In this document: positions 50,567 through 58,548 of the stretch, piece after piece
How positions within the stretch are numbered: the first letter of the stretch is position 1
How the letters are laid out: each line of letters begins with the position of its first letter
Assembly (NCBI RefSeq): GCF_003797825.1
Contig: NZ_RKME01000017.1
Location: 57,635 to 121,634 of the forward strand
DNA length: 64,000 nucleotides
From: Gordonia sp. OPL2
GTDB taxonomy: Bacteria > Actinomycetota > Actinomycetes > Mycobacteriales > Mycobacteriaceae
Direction: 5' to 3'
The notes under the pieces: model-generated
Database searches by the model: none
What the model was told of the DNA's origin: nothing
Seen by the model: only the letters and a program-made list of their open reading frames with translations
Program-made: the position numbers and the translations under genes

Positions 50567-51853
50567 TCAGTTCGCGGCGGGTACCGCCTGCGGGACCGGT
50601 TCACGATCCCATCCCGAATGCGCCCGCCCGAGCACGGCGATGACCACCATCGCGACCGCGACGGGTACACAGGCGATCAGGACGATCGTGCTCGTGGAGA
50701 AGCCGAGGCCGATGAGCGCGCCCCCGACGATCGGTCCGACGACCGAGCCCAGCCGTCCCATCGAGGAGGTCCAGCCCACCCCGGTGGCCGCCGTGGCCTG
50801 GGGGTAGAGCGACACCGCGACCGCGGCCTGCCCGATCATGCCGGCCTGCAGTCCCAGTCCGACGCCGCCGAACACCAGCAGCAGCAGCGCCTTGTCCGCA
50901 CCGAGGAACGCCGACAGCACGAGGAAAACGATGGCGGCGGCGGTGGTGCCGGCCAGGACCGACGTCATCCGGAACCGCAGCGCACCGACCATCAGGACAC
51001 CGGCACCGACGATGCTGCCGACACCGAGCGCGGCGGAACCCAGCGGCGCGAGCTTCGTGGTGAATCCGTAGCTGGTGAGAAGGGTGGGCAGCCAGGACGA
51101 GAAGATGTAGAACACCGAGAAGACCAGGAACGAGAACGTCCAGAGCAGCACCGTCCGGACGCGGACGGCGGGATCGAAGAGGCGACCCACCGAGGCCTGG
51201 TGTCGCGCGTCGGACGGTGCGGTCATCAGCACCGCGCGCTCGTCGGGCAACCAGATCCACAGCAGCGGCAACAGCACGGCCGAGGCGATCGCGCCGGCGA
51301 TGAAGACCGACGGCCACCCGTACGAGCCGATCAGCGTGGTGCCGAAGAGCCCGGCCACCAGCGCACCGAGGGAGATGCCCATGGTGACGAACACGGCGAT
51401 GTTCTGGCGGTGTCGGGCCGGGTTGAGCGCGGTGGCCTGCGCGACGGCCGCGGGCATCACCGCGCCGAGACCGAAGCCGGTGATCAGGCGCAGCAGGCTC
51501 AACTCGACGATCCCACCGGCCCACGCGGTCAGCAGCGAGCCGATGGTGAAGACGGCGACGGCGACCAGCACGACGGACCGGCACCCGAAGCGGGCGGTGA
51601 GTCGTCCGACGGCGATGTAGCCGAGGGCGACGCCCAGGCTGGTCAGCGACAGCGCGGGCGTGAAGTGCGACGGTGCCACCCCCCAGTCCTCGGAGAGCGC
51701 GGGTACGGACAGGCCGAGCGCGATGGTGTCGTAGCCGTCGAGGACCACCGCGACGAACGCGAGGATCAGGACCGGCCAGTTGGGCCGGTTGATGACGGTG
51801 CTGCCTGTGGGGTCAGGACTCGTGGGGCTGGAACTCTGTGTCGGTCCGCTCAT
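50567..51853 (-). CDS. MFS transporter, aromatic acid:proton symporter (AAHS) family
   Basis: A 428-residue importer with 12 hydrophobic segments. The AAHS signature in the first segment reads VLDGYDTIALGLSVPAL (DGxD), and the cytoplasmic loop is GRLTARFGCRSVV. Members carry benzoate, 4-hydroxybenzoate, protocatechuate or similar acids. ATG 51853 follows GAGGAC at about 8 nt. It is the last gene of the catabolic operon and probably brings in its substrate. Confidence 0.9.
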   Translation of the reverse strand: MSGPTQSSSPTSPDPTGSTVINRPNWPVLILAFVAVVLDGYDTIALGLSVPALSEDWGVAPSHFTPALSLTSLGVALGYIAVGRLTARFGCRSVVLVAVAVFTIGSLLTAWAGGIVELSLLRLITGFGLGAVMPAAVAQATALNPARHRQNIAVFVTMGISLGALVAGLFGTTLIGSYGWPSVFIAGAIASAVLLPLLWIWLPDERAVLMTAPSDARHQASVGRLFDPAVRVRTVLLWTFSFLVFSVFYIFSSWLPTLLTSYGFTTKLAPLGSAALGVGSIVGAGVLMVGALRFRMTSVLAGTTAAAIVFLVLSAFLGADKALLLLVFGGVGLGLQAGMIGQAAVAVSLYPQATAATGVGWTSSMGRLGSVVGPIVGGALIGLGFSTSTIVLIACVPVAVAMVVIAVLGRAHSGWDREPVPQAVPAAN

Positions 51854-51902
51854 GATGGCGTCCTCGGGGTAGACGGCGTGGTTGACGCCGATTCGACTGA
51901 TT

Positions 51903-52325
51903 CTAGTGTGCCGCGACAGCGGCCTTCGGGAGAAATCCCTGTGCTTCGACCTCGACGGTGAGGCCTGGTTCCACCAGTGCTGCGACCTCGACGAGCGTCG
52001 AGCACGGGAAGTCGTCGGAGAACACCGTGCTCCGGGCACGTCCGACGGATGCCTTGTCGGCGATGTCGGTCAGATAGATGCGCAGCACGACGATGTCGTC
52101 GACCGATGCCCCGCAGGCCTCGGTGAGCAGCCGTACACGGCGGAAGGCCTCCACCGCCTGCGCGTGGGTGTCGTCGCCGCCGACCGGGCCTCCCGGCGCC
52201 CCGGCGTGCATCCCGGACAGGAAGAACTGGTCGCCGACGACTCGTGCGTTACTGAACATGTCGGGCCGGGGCGGTTCGGGTACGTCCGGGTGACTCACCC
52301 GGGTGGGCTGCTGCGTCCGGATCAT
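51903..52325 (-). CDS. RidA/YjgF family protein (second of the cluster)
   Basis: A 140-residue protein of the Rid fold: NARVVGDQFFLSGMHAG, HAQAVEAFRRVRLLTEACG and VLRIYLTDIADK are typical. Canonical RidA hydrolyses enamines/imines through an Arg in the LVEVA strand region; here CSTLVEVAALVEPGLTVEVEA has no such Arg, so a different activity such as lactamase or deaminase is possible. ATG 52325 overlaps the upstream stop. Confidence 0.87.
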   Translation of the reverse strand: MIRTQQPTRVSHPDVPEPPRPDMFSNARVVGDQFFLSGMHAGAPGGPVGGDDTHAQAVEAFRRVRLLTEACGASVDDIVVLRIYLTDIADKASVGRARSTVFSDDFPCSTLVEVAALVEPGLTVEVEAQGFLPKAAVAAH

Positions 52326-52654
52326 GCCGCGTCCACCCCGCGCCGGGCGTCGGATTCGCGGGTCAACCGCTCGCGAACCGGCAGGAAGTCGTAGGTCGGG
52401 TAGAAGTCCGTCCGGAACGTCCCCCAGGCCCGACGCTCCAGCTCGACGTTGACCGCGGCGAGGCGATCGGCCGGCAGCCGCAGCGTGACGATCTGACCGA
52501 TACCCATCGCCACCACCCAGGACACGATCTCGCAGCCGTCCGGGGGGAAGCCGTGCCACCAGTCATGGTCGTCGAGCCTGCCCTGGAGTTCCTCGAGATC
52601 CTGCGACTGGTCGTGGCGGAGCACCACCGTCAGCAGCATGGTCGACTCGCTCAT
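52322..52654 (-). CDS. Unrecognised 110-residue protein in the catabolic operon
   Basis: A small soluble protein with LLTVVLRHDQSQDLEELQGRL, GQIVTLRLPADRLAAVNVEL and GTFRTDFYPTYDFL. The alternation of beta strands and helices suggests a dimeric alpha/beta barrel like Dabb or muconolactone-isomerase-type proteins, but I recognise no family. Both ends overlap neighbours by four bases (ATGA), so it is made together with the Rieske oxygenase and RidA. Confidence 0.75.
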   Translation of the reverse strand: MSESTMLLTVVLRHDQSQDLEELQGRLDDHDWWHGFPPDGCEIVSWVVAMGIGQIVTLRLPADRLAAVNVELERRAWGTFRTDFYPTYDFLPVRERLTRESDARRGVDAA

Positions 52655-53775
52655 GCGTTGGCCTCGGCGAGGACCTTCGCCTGGGCGACCGCATCGGCGC
52701 GGTAGATCCGGCGAATCCGCGACACCCCCAGGTCGTGCTGATAGAGGTGCTCTTCCCGATCGGCGTCGGTGGCCAATGCCTCGAGGACCTCGCGGTCCTG
52801 TTCGAGCACCTCCCAGTGCTTCGCCTCCAGCGTGGTCCGGTAGAGGAACCGCCACGTCTCGCGTTCCCATCCGCTGACGCGGCGAGTCCGCCAGTGGAAG
52901 ATCGCCGACGTCGACCGATCGATGGGTGTGCTCATGCCGACGATGCCGAACACGCCGCCGGGGCCGGCACCGGCACCGTACGGGATCTCCAGATCGACGT
53001 AGTCCATCGACCCGCGCACGAACTCCACCCAGTCGAAGTTCACCCCACGCTGGTCGGTCTTCTCGAAGAAGAACCCGCGATCGGTCTCCCGGATGCGGAA
53101 GCGGGCGGAGGTGTCCCCACCGAACATCGAGTGCGAGTTGCGGTGCAGGAACGCGCCGTGCATCGGGTCGAGCACGTTGTCCATGTAGAAGCGCCACGGG
53201 CCTGCCCATTCGGCGAAGTTGCCGAACCACGACACCGCCGGGTCGGAGAGCCGGTCGGGCAGCACGAACGGTGTGGGGACGGACTCAGCGGTCAACGGGA
53301 TGAACGCGAAGATCGTGTCGGCGGCCTCGACGACCTCCAACGAGACTGTCGCCCTGCGCCCTTCGAGGGCGCAGCCGGGCATACCGGGCACCGACACCAC
53401 GGTGCCGCCGCCGTCCACCTGCACTCCGTGATAGGCGCAGGCGATGCGGTCGCCGAGGTGCTGGCCGACCGAGAGAGGTGCACTGCGGTGCGGGCAGCGG
53501 TCCTCGAGCATGTGCACCACGCCCTGGGGATCGCGGAACAGCACCCAGTCGACGTCGAGGCGGCGGACGGGGACCATGGCGCCCGGTTCGACCATGTGCG
53601 ACGGGAGGATCGGGTACCAGCGGTCGCGTGGCCCGGTCGCGGCGATGTCGTCGGCGTCCAGATGCCGACGGGTGCCGACGGCGAAGGTCGGGCGTCCCCG
53701 CGACGGCCGGGTCGCGCCGGTCGCGCTGGTGGTCGATGCGGTGGTGGCCGTGCGGTTGCTCTCGGTGGTGGTCAT
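52651..53775 (-). CDS. Rieske non-heme iron oxygenase, catalytic subunit (VanA-like)
   Basis: The 374 residues contain a Rieske [2Fe-2S] site C94-P-H96 with C113-x2-H116 and a mononuclear iron site DPMHGAFLH (H206, H211 and a later Asp). The single-subunit layout resembles vanillate/phenoxybenzoate/N- or O-demethylase oxygenases that work with VanB-type reductases; that partner is encoded at 59552. ATG 53775 has GGGAAG upstream. It hydroxylates or dealkylates the substrate of the pathway. Confidence 0.92.
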   Translation of the reverse strand: MTTTESNRTATTASTTSATGATRPSRGRPTFAVGTRRHLDADDIAATGPRDRWYPILPSHMVEPGAMVPVRRLDVDWVLFRDPQGVVHMLEDRCPHRSAPLSVGQHLGDRIACAYHGVQVDGGGTVVSVPGMPGCALEGRRATVSLEVVEAADTIFAFIPLTAESVPTPFVLPDRLSDPAVSWFGNFAEWAGPWRFYMDNVLDPMHGAFLHRNSHSMFGGDTSARFRIRETDRGFFFEKTDQRGVNFDWVEFVRGSMDYVDLEIPYGAGAGPGGVFGIVGMSTPIDRSTSAIFHWRTRRVSGWERETWRFLYRTTLEAKHWEVLEQDREVLEALATDADREEHLYQHDLGVSRIRRIYRADAVAQAKVLAEANA

Positions 53776-53776
53776 G

Positions 53777-54010
53777 TCACTTCCCCAATCGGCGCATCTC
53801 GGCGCGGAAGGTCTCGTCGGTCCAGGAGCCGCCGTCGGGTCCGTGGAGTCCCAGGCCGTTGAGTCCGTCCACGACCTCGGCGAGAGTCGTTGCACCGGAG
53901 GAGAAGATCTCGGTGAGCGACCCGGCGAGTTTGGTCTCGTAGGGCGTGATCGGATCGGGATGGGTCTGATGGGTTTCCAGATAGGGCTCGCGGGCTGTGC
54001 GAGTGATCAT
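53777..54010 (-). CDS. Small recombinase-like helix domain protein (77 aa)
   Basis: The C-terminal half, LAEVVDGLNGLGLHGPDGG followed by SWTDETFRAEMRRLG, resembles the short helical domain of serine recombinases but stands alone here. The N-terminal half (YLETHQTHPDPITPYE) is polar. It lies 1 bp before the Rieske gene and overlaps the hydrolase-like gene, so it may be a subunit or assembly partner of the oxygenase. No DNA-rearranging role is suggested. Confidence 0.75.
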   Translation of the reverse strand: MITRTAREPYLETHQTHPDPITPYETKLAGSLTEIFSSGATTLAEVVDGLNGLGLHGPDGGSWTDETFRAEMRRLGK

Positions 54011-54462
54011 CGGAGGGCTCCTTCGACGAGAGGGGTGGGCGGGGTGAGCAGTCTGCCGTCGCGGGCGGCCAGTCCTTCGGCGATGGCGACGAAGGAGGAG
54101 GTCCACTCGGCGAACGATTCCCGGCGCTCGGTGTGCACCGGCCTGGGCGCGCCGTCGATGACGACGAACACACCGTTGTCGATGTCGCCGGCGAGCAACT
54201 GTGCGGCGGACAGGTCGGCGTCGGCGACGGGTGCCGACGCCAGGACGAGAGTCGGGACGGTGACCTGGGCCAGCGTCGCCCGGATGTCGTCGGGCACCGT
54301 GACGGGTTCGGCGAGAACGAGACTGAGCACGGTGTCCGGATGGTCGACGGCCAGTCGGATCGCGTCGACGACGTCGGCGCCGTCCGCGAACACATGCGTC
54401 GGTTCGCCGGCGACGACCGCGGCGCGCGCACCGTCGCCCCACCACAGCCGGGCGGCGATCAT
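54007..54462 (-). CDS. Short alpha/beta-hydrolase-like protein (151 aa), probably reduced
   Basis: The sequence recalls the C-terminal half of an alpha/beta hydrolase: VLSLVLAEPVTVPDD is the strand after a nucleophile elbow, VPTLVLASAPVADAD the acid-bearing strand, and SFVAIAEGLAAR the last helix. No GxSxG elbow or HG pair is visible, so it is unlikely to be an active hydrolase. It starts in the ThDP gene stop (ATGA) and may serve that enzyme. Confidence 0.6.
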   Translation of the reverse strand: MIAARLWWGDGARAAVVAGEPTHVFADGADVVDAIRLAVDHPDTVLSLVLAEPVTVPDDIRATLAQVTVPTLVLASAPVADADLSAAQLLAGDIDNGVFVVIDGAPRPVHTERRESFAEWTSSFVAIAEGLAARDGRLLTPPTPLVEGALR

Positions 54463-56147
54463 GACGCCGCTCCCGACGCCGCGGTGGCGACGTGCACCGG
54501 CGGGACGAAGGCCCCCGGCGCCGGTTCCACCGCCTCGACGTCGATTTCGATGATCGACGGTCCGCGCCGCCGCACCGCGTCGTCCAGAGCTCCGGCGATC
54601 ACACCGGGCCCCTGGACCAGCCGGTACGGGATGTCCATCGATGCGGCCAGCAGATCGAACCGGGGGGTGTGCAGGTCGACGCCGGATCGGCGGAAACCGT
54701 TTTTCTCCTGCATGTTCCGCAGTACTCCGTAACCTCCGTCGTTGAACACGAGCACGATGACGTGCGCCGCGGAGCCGGCGAGCGAGGCGAGTTCGCCGAG
54801 GTGTACGGCGAGCCCGCCGTCGCCGACCATGACCGCGGTGGGGACATCGGCCCGGGCGTGGGCCGCACCGATGCCCATGGCGAGTCCCTGGCCGATCCCG
54901 CCACCGAGCGGGAAGATGTTCGTCGCCCGGTCGTGGATCGGGAGCAGGCGGTTGCCCCATTGGCTCGACGGGATGGTGACGTCGCGCGCGAACACGGACT
55001 CGGAGGGCAGAGTGGCGCGCAGGGCGTCGCAGATCTCGGCGTAACCGCCGATGTAGGCGGTGAGGTCCGCGCGTACCTTCTCGCGGGTCCCGGTGACGCG
55101 CGCATGCCAGTCCGCGTTCGCGACCGGTTCGCCGAGGTGCGATACGAGGGCGCGGACGGAGTCGTCGGCATCGCCGACGATGCCCACCGTCGCGGGGTAC
55201 ACCCGACCGACGGTGGACGGGTCGACGTCGATCTGGATGAGCTGATCGGGCAGATCGAGTCCGTAGGAGGCGGTTTCGTTGGATCGGAAGTGTGTCCCGA
55301 CGGCGAGCAGCACGTCGGCGTCGGCGAGGAGGGCACGGACGGCGGGGGTGGTGGCGAAGTTCCCGATGACGAGGGGATCGACCTCGGATACGATTCCGCG
55401 GCCCGAATTGCTGGTGAGGATGCCGGCGCCGAGACGGTGCGCGAGGTCGACGACGGCCTCGCTCGCGCCGGCCGCACCGCCGCCGAGCCAGAGGAGCGGC
55501 GATCGCGCCGTGCGCAGCAGTTCGGCTGCGCGGTCGATGATGTCGTCGTCGGGGGCCGGCGTCCGGGTCGGGGCGATTTCGATCGGGCGTTGCGCGTCGG
55601 GATGGGCGAGGTACTGCAGGTCGGTGGGCCACTCGACGCTGGCCGGCCCCGTCGGTGCGGAGAGGATGTGGGCGATCGCCGATTCGAGTTCGGCGGCCAC
55701 ATCTTTGGCATCGGTGATGGTCGCCGAATGCGCGGAGATCGCCGCCAGCATCTGGGGTTGCGCGGGGAACTCGTGGATCACCCCGCGGCTCGTCGCAGGC
55801 CGGCCGGGCGCGAGGTGCTCGCTCTCGATCTGGCCGGTGATGTGCAGGACCCGACTGCCCGCGGTGAGGGCCTCGACCATGGAACCGGCCGCGTTTCCGG
55901 CACCGGTTCCGGTGCTGGTCAGCGCGATCCCGATCCCGCCGGAGGCCCGGGCGAAGCCGTCGGCGGCGTTGACGGCGGCGGCCTCGTGCCGCATCTCGAC
56001 GAAGGTGAGGTCGCGGTCGACGGCCTCGACGAGCGGCAGGTTGTGGATGCTGACCACGCCGAACGCGGTGGTGATGCCGTGCCGGCGCATCATGTCGACG
56101 AGAACGTCCCCGCCGGTGCGGCGGTGGGCGTCGGGTTGTGCACTCAT
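54459..56147 (-). CDS. Thiamine-diphosphate-dependent enzyme (acetolactate synthase/benzoylformate decarboxylase superfamily)
   Basis: The 562 residues have the three expected domains: Pyr domain with activating Glu55 (EMRHEAAAV), a central domain, and PP domain with GDGG (442-445) and ND (469-470) of the ThDP/Mg motif. Ser/His near residues 33-35 (VSIHN) resemble decarboxylase or C-C lyase sites more than acetolactate synthase. It may decarboxylate a 2-oxo acid or split a diketone. AGGAG precedes ATG 56147. Confidence 0.88.
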   Translation of the reverse strand: MSAQPDAHRRTGGDVLVDMMRRHGITTAFGVVSIHNLPLVEAVDRDLTFVEMRHEAAAVNAADGFARASGGIGIALTSTGTGAGNAAGSMVEALTAGSRVLHITGQIESEHLAPGRPATSRGVIHEFPAQPQMLAAISAHSATITDAKDVAAELESAIAHILSAPTGPASVEWPTDLQYLAHPDAQRPIEIAPTRTPAPDDDIIDRAAELLRTARSPLLWLGGGAAGASEAVVDLAHRLGAGILTSNSGRGIVSEVDPLVIGNFATTPAVRALLADADVLLAVGTHFRSNETASYGLDLPDQLIQIDVDPSTVGRVYPATVGIVGDADDSVRALVSHLGEPVANADWHARVTGTREKVRADLTAYIGGYAEICDALRATLPSESVFARDVTIPSSQWGNRLLPIHDRATNIFPLGGGIGQGLAMGIGAAHARADVPTAVMVGDGGLAVHLGELASLAGSAAHVIVLVFNDGGYGVLRNMQEKNGFRRSGVDLHTPRFDLLAASMDIPYRLVQGPGVIAGALDDAVRRRGPSIIEIDVEAVEPAPGAFVPPVHVATAASGAAS

Positions 56148-56176
56148 GGGTACTCCTGGTGGTGATCGGGTGGGCG

Positions 56177-56959
56177 TCAGACGTAGCGGTGGACTCCGCC
56201 ACCGACGTCGAGGGCTGCGCCCGTCATGTAGCTGTTGCGCGGCGAGAGCAGGGTGGTGACCGGGAAGGCGAGTTCGTCGGCGGTGCCGAAGCGGCCCAAT
56301 GCGATTCCGCGGTCGCGGGCGATCTCCGCGCTCCAGGCGTCGAAGTCGTCCGACGATCCGCTCTCGTGGAATCGTCGCTGCCACTGACCGGTGTCGACCA
56401 GGCCGAGGAGGACCGAGTTGACCCGGATGTCGTCGGCGGCGAGATCACCGGCCAGTGATCGGGAGAGGTTCAGCAGCCCGGCGCGGGCGGCGGCGGTCAC
56501 GGCGAGCCGCAGTTCGGGTTGTCGCGACAGGATGGCGTTGACGATCACCACCGAACCCGCGTCCGACCGCGACAAGGCGGGTCGGGCGGCGCGTACGACG
56601 TTGAGCGCCCCGAAGATCTTGAGGTCGAACTCTTCCCGGATCTCGTCGTCGGTGGTCTCGTCGAGGGTCCGCATCAGCGAGCGTCCCGCGTTGCAGACGA
56701 CTCCGTCGATCCCGCCGAGCTGCTCGACGGCGGTGTCGACGAAGGCGTCGACGGATACCCGGTCGGTGACGTCACAGGAGGCCAGGACGACGTCGGTGAC
56801 CGCGGCGAGGTCGGCGGTCGCGGCGCGGAGCCGGTGCTCGTCGCGTGCGCACAGCGCGAGGCGGGCGCCTTCCTCGGCGAGCAGGCGCGCCGTCGCCAGT
56901 CCGATCCCCGAACTGGCTCCGGTGATGAGAATCCGGCGGCCGGTGAGCTGCAGATCCAT
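56177..56959 (-). CDS. SDR-fold protein lacking the catalytic Tyr-Lys pair
   Basis: A 260-residue Rossmann protein with TGASSGIG (13-20) and NAG (90-92) intact. Where YxxxK should be, the sequence is AVTAAARAGLLNL: Thr155 and Arg159 replace Tyr and Lys, and the usual catalytic Ser is also missing (VIVNAIL). Such variants occur in some SDR groups but cannot use the standard proton relay. Oxidoreductase, isomerase or binding roles are open. Confidence 0.85.
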   Translation of the reverse strand: MDLQLTGRRILITGASSGIGLATARLLAEEGARLALCARDEHRLRAATADLAAVTDVVLASCDVTDRVSVDAFVDTAVEQLGGIDGVVCNAGRSLMRTLDETTDDEIREEFDLKIFGALNVVRAARPALSRSDAGSVVIVNAILSRQPELRLAVTAAARAGLLNLSRSLAGDLAADDIRVNSVLLGLVDTGQWQRRFHESGSSDDFDAWSAEIARDRGIALGRFGTADELAFPVTTLLSPRNSYMTGAALDVGGGVHRYV

Positions 56960-56992
56960 GAGGTCTCCTGGTGGTGTGAGGTCGAGAGCTGG

Positions 56993-57751
56993 TCAGCGGA
57001 AGATGAATCCACCGTCGACGACGATCGTCTGGCCGGTGACGAACGCGGCGTCGTCGGAGAGCAGGAACCGGACGACGCCGGCGACGTCGCCGGGGGTCTG
57101 CTCACGCTTGAGGGCGCGGCCCTCGGCGTAGGTGCGGTAGCGCTCGTCCGGGACGGACTCGGTCGCCTCGACGCGGGTGAGTCCGGGTGCGACCGCGTTG
57201 ACGCGCACCCCGTGCGGTCCGGCATCGCGGGCCATCGACCGGGTCATGCCGATCACGGCGGCCTTCGACGACACGTAGTGCACCAGTCGCGGTGAGCCGT
57301 AGAGCGCGACATCGGAGGCGATGTTGACGATCGCGCCCTGACTCGCGGACAGCAATGGCCACAGGTATTTGGTGACCGCCCAGGTGCCGCGGACGTTGAC
57401 ATCGGTGAGACGGCCGAACTCGTCGTCGGCGAGTTCGAAGAACGTGTCGCCGCCGACCCCGTCGGCGATGGCCGCGTTGTTGACCAAACCGGTCACGCGT
57501 TCACCGTCGGACTCGAGTCGATCGGCCAGCGCGCGTACGGAACCGAGGTCGGCGATGTCGGTGACCACGGCGGTGACGTCGTGGCCGGCCGACACCAGGT
57601 CGCGGGTCGCGGCGCGTGCGGTGTCGGGATCTCGTTCGGCGATCACGACGCGATGGCCGTCGCTGCACAGACGCTGCGCGATGCTGCGACCGAGCCCCCG
57701 CCCCGCGCCGGTCACGACGATGGTCCCGGCGGTCATCACGGTCGTGGTCAT
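56993..57751 (-). CDS. SDR-family oxidoreductase (canonical)
   Basis: The 252 residues show TGAGRGLG (14-21), NNA (91-93), Ser146 in NIASD and Tyr159-x3-Lys163 in YVSSK, the full classical SDR set. In this operon it may oxidise a diol or alcohol produced by the Rieske oxygenase. It starts within the stop of the upstream hydrolase gene (ATGA). Confidence 0.9.
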   Translation of the reverse strand: MTTTVMTAGTIVVTGAGRGLGRSIAQRLCSDGHRVVIAERDPDTARAATRDLVSAGHDVTAVVTDIADLGSVRALADRLESDGERVTGLVNNAAIADGVGGDTFFELADDEFGRLTDVNVRGTWAVTKYLWPLLSASQGAIVNIASDVALYGSPRLVHYVSSKAAVIGMTRSMARDAGPHGVRVNAVAPGLTRVEATESVPDERYRTYAEGRALKREQTPGDVAGVVRFLLSDDAAFVTGQTIVVDGGFIFR

Positions 57752-58548
57752 GACAGTCTCCCGATGAACTCGATGATCAGGTCGGCGATCCTGTCGGGCT
57801 GTTCCTGGATGGCGACGTGCCCGGCATCGGGGATCACCGCGAACTCGGCGCCGGGGATGTTCTCGGCGAGCAGGCGCGACTCGTCGACACCCGTGATGAC
57901 ATCATGTTCGCCGACCAGAACCATTGTGGGACGGTCGATCCGGTTCAACACTGCTCCGTGGTCGGTGGTCGCCATGAACTCCGCGGCCGCCGCGAATCCC
58001 GGCTCCCGCACCGCGGCCATCGAGCGGCGGACCGTCTCGGCGACCGCGGCGTCGGCGGTCGGTGCGAGCAGACGGTCGGCACGGTCCGCGGCGACCGCCT
58101 CGGCTCCGCGATCACGGAGATCGTCGATGCGGGCACGCATGGCGCGGGCCTTGTCCGGCGTCGTCCCCGACCCGCGGGTGCTGTCGGCGAGGACGAGTGC
58201 GGCCACACATTCCGGATTCCGGAGTGCCACGGCGGTGGCGATCACGCCGCCCCAGGACGTTCCGACGAGGATCACCGCCCGTCCTGGCCACCGGCTGGTG
58301 AGAAGGTCGACGACGGTCGACACCACATCGTCGCCCGGCGATGGGTCGGCCGAGTTCCCGTAGCCGGGCGCATCGACGCACCACGTCGAGAAGCCGGACG
58401 CGGCGAGGCGTTCCGCCAGTGGAGCACACGAGCCGGCGGATCCGCCGATGCCGTGCAGTGCGACGACGGGGAGGTCGGTCCGGATCTCCCGGCAGGAGCG
58501 ATGCTCGACGACGTTCAGGCGTTGCGCCAGCGGGGGTGCCGCGGTCAT
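57748..58548 (-). CDS. Alpha/beta hydrolase, meta-cleavage-product-hydrolase-like
   Basis: A 266-residue hydrolase. HGIGGSAGS forms the oxyanion region (32-40), Ser98 the nucleophile in GTSWGG, Asp in VGEHDVITG and His in PDAGHVAIQE. Placed directly after an extradiol dioxygenase gene with ATGA overlap, it most likely hydrolyses the C-C bond of the ring-fission product, as BphD/HsaD do. ATGA coupling to the next SDR gene also. Confidence 0.88.
   Translation of the reverse strand: MTAAPPLAQRLNVVEHRSCREIRTDLPVVALHGIGGSAGSCAPLAERLAASGFSTWCVDAPGYGNSADPSPGDDVVSTVVDLLTSRWPGRAVILVGTSWGGVIATAVALRNPECVAALVLADSTRGSGTTPDKARAMRARIDDLRDRGAEAVAADRADRLLAPTADAAVAETVRRSMAAVREPGFAAAAEFMATTDHGAVLNRIDRPTMVLVGEHDVITGVDESRLLAENIPGAEFAVIPDAGHVAIQEQPDRIADLIIEFIGRLS

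Noticed and set aside
54459..56147. Acetolactate synthase (ilvB) annotation for the ThDP enzyme
   Set aside because: No ilvN or ilvC neighbour, the catabolic context, and an active-site loop unlike AHAS.
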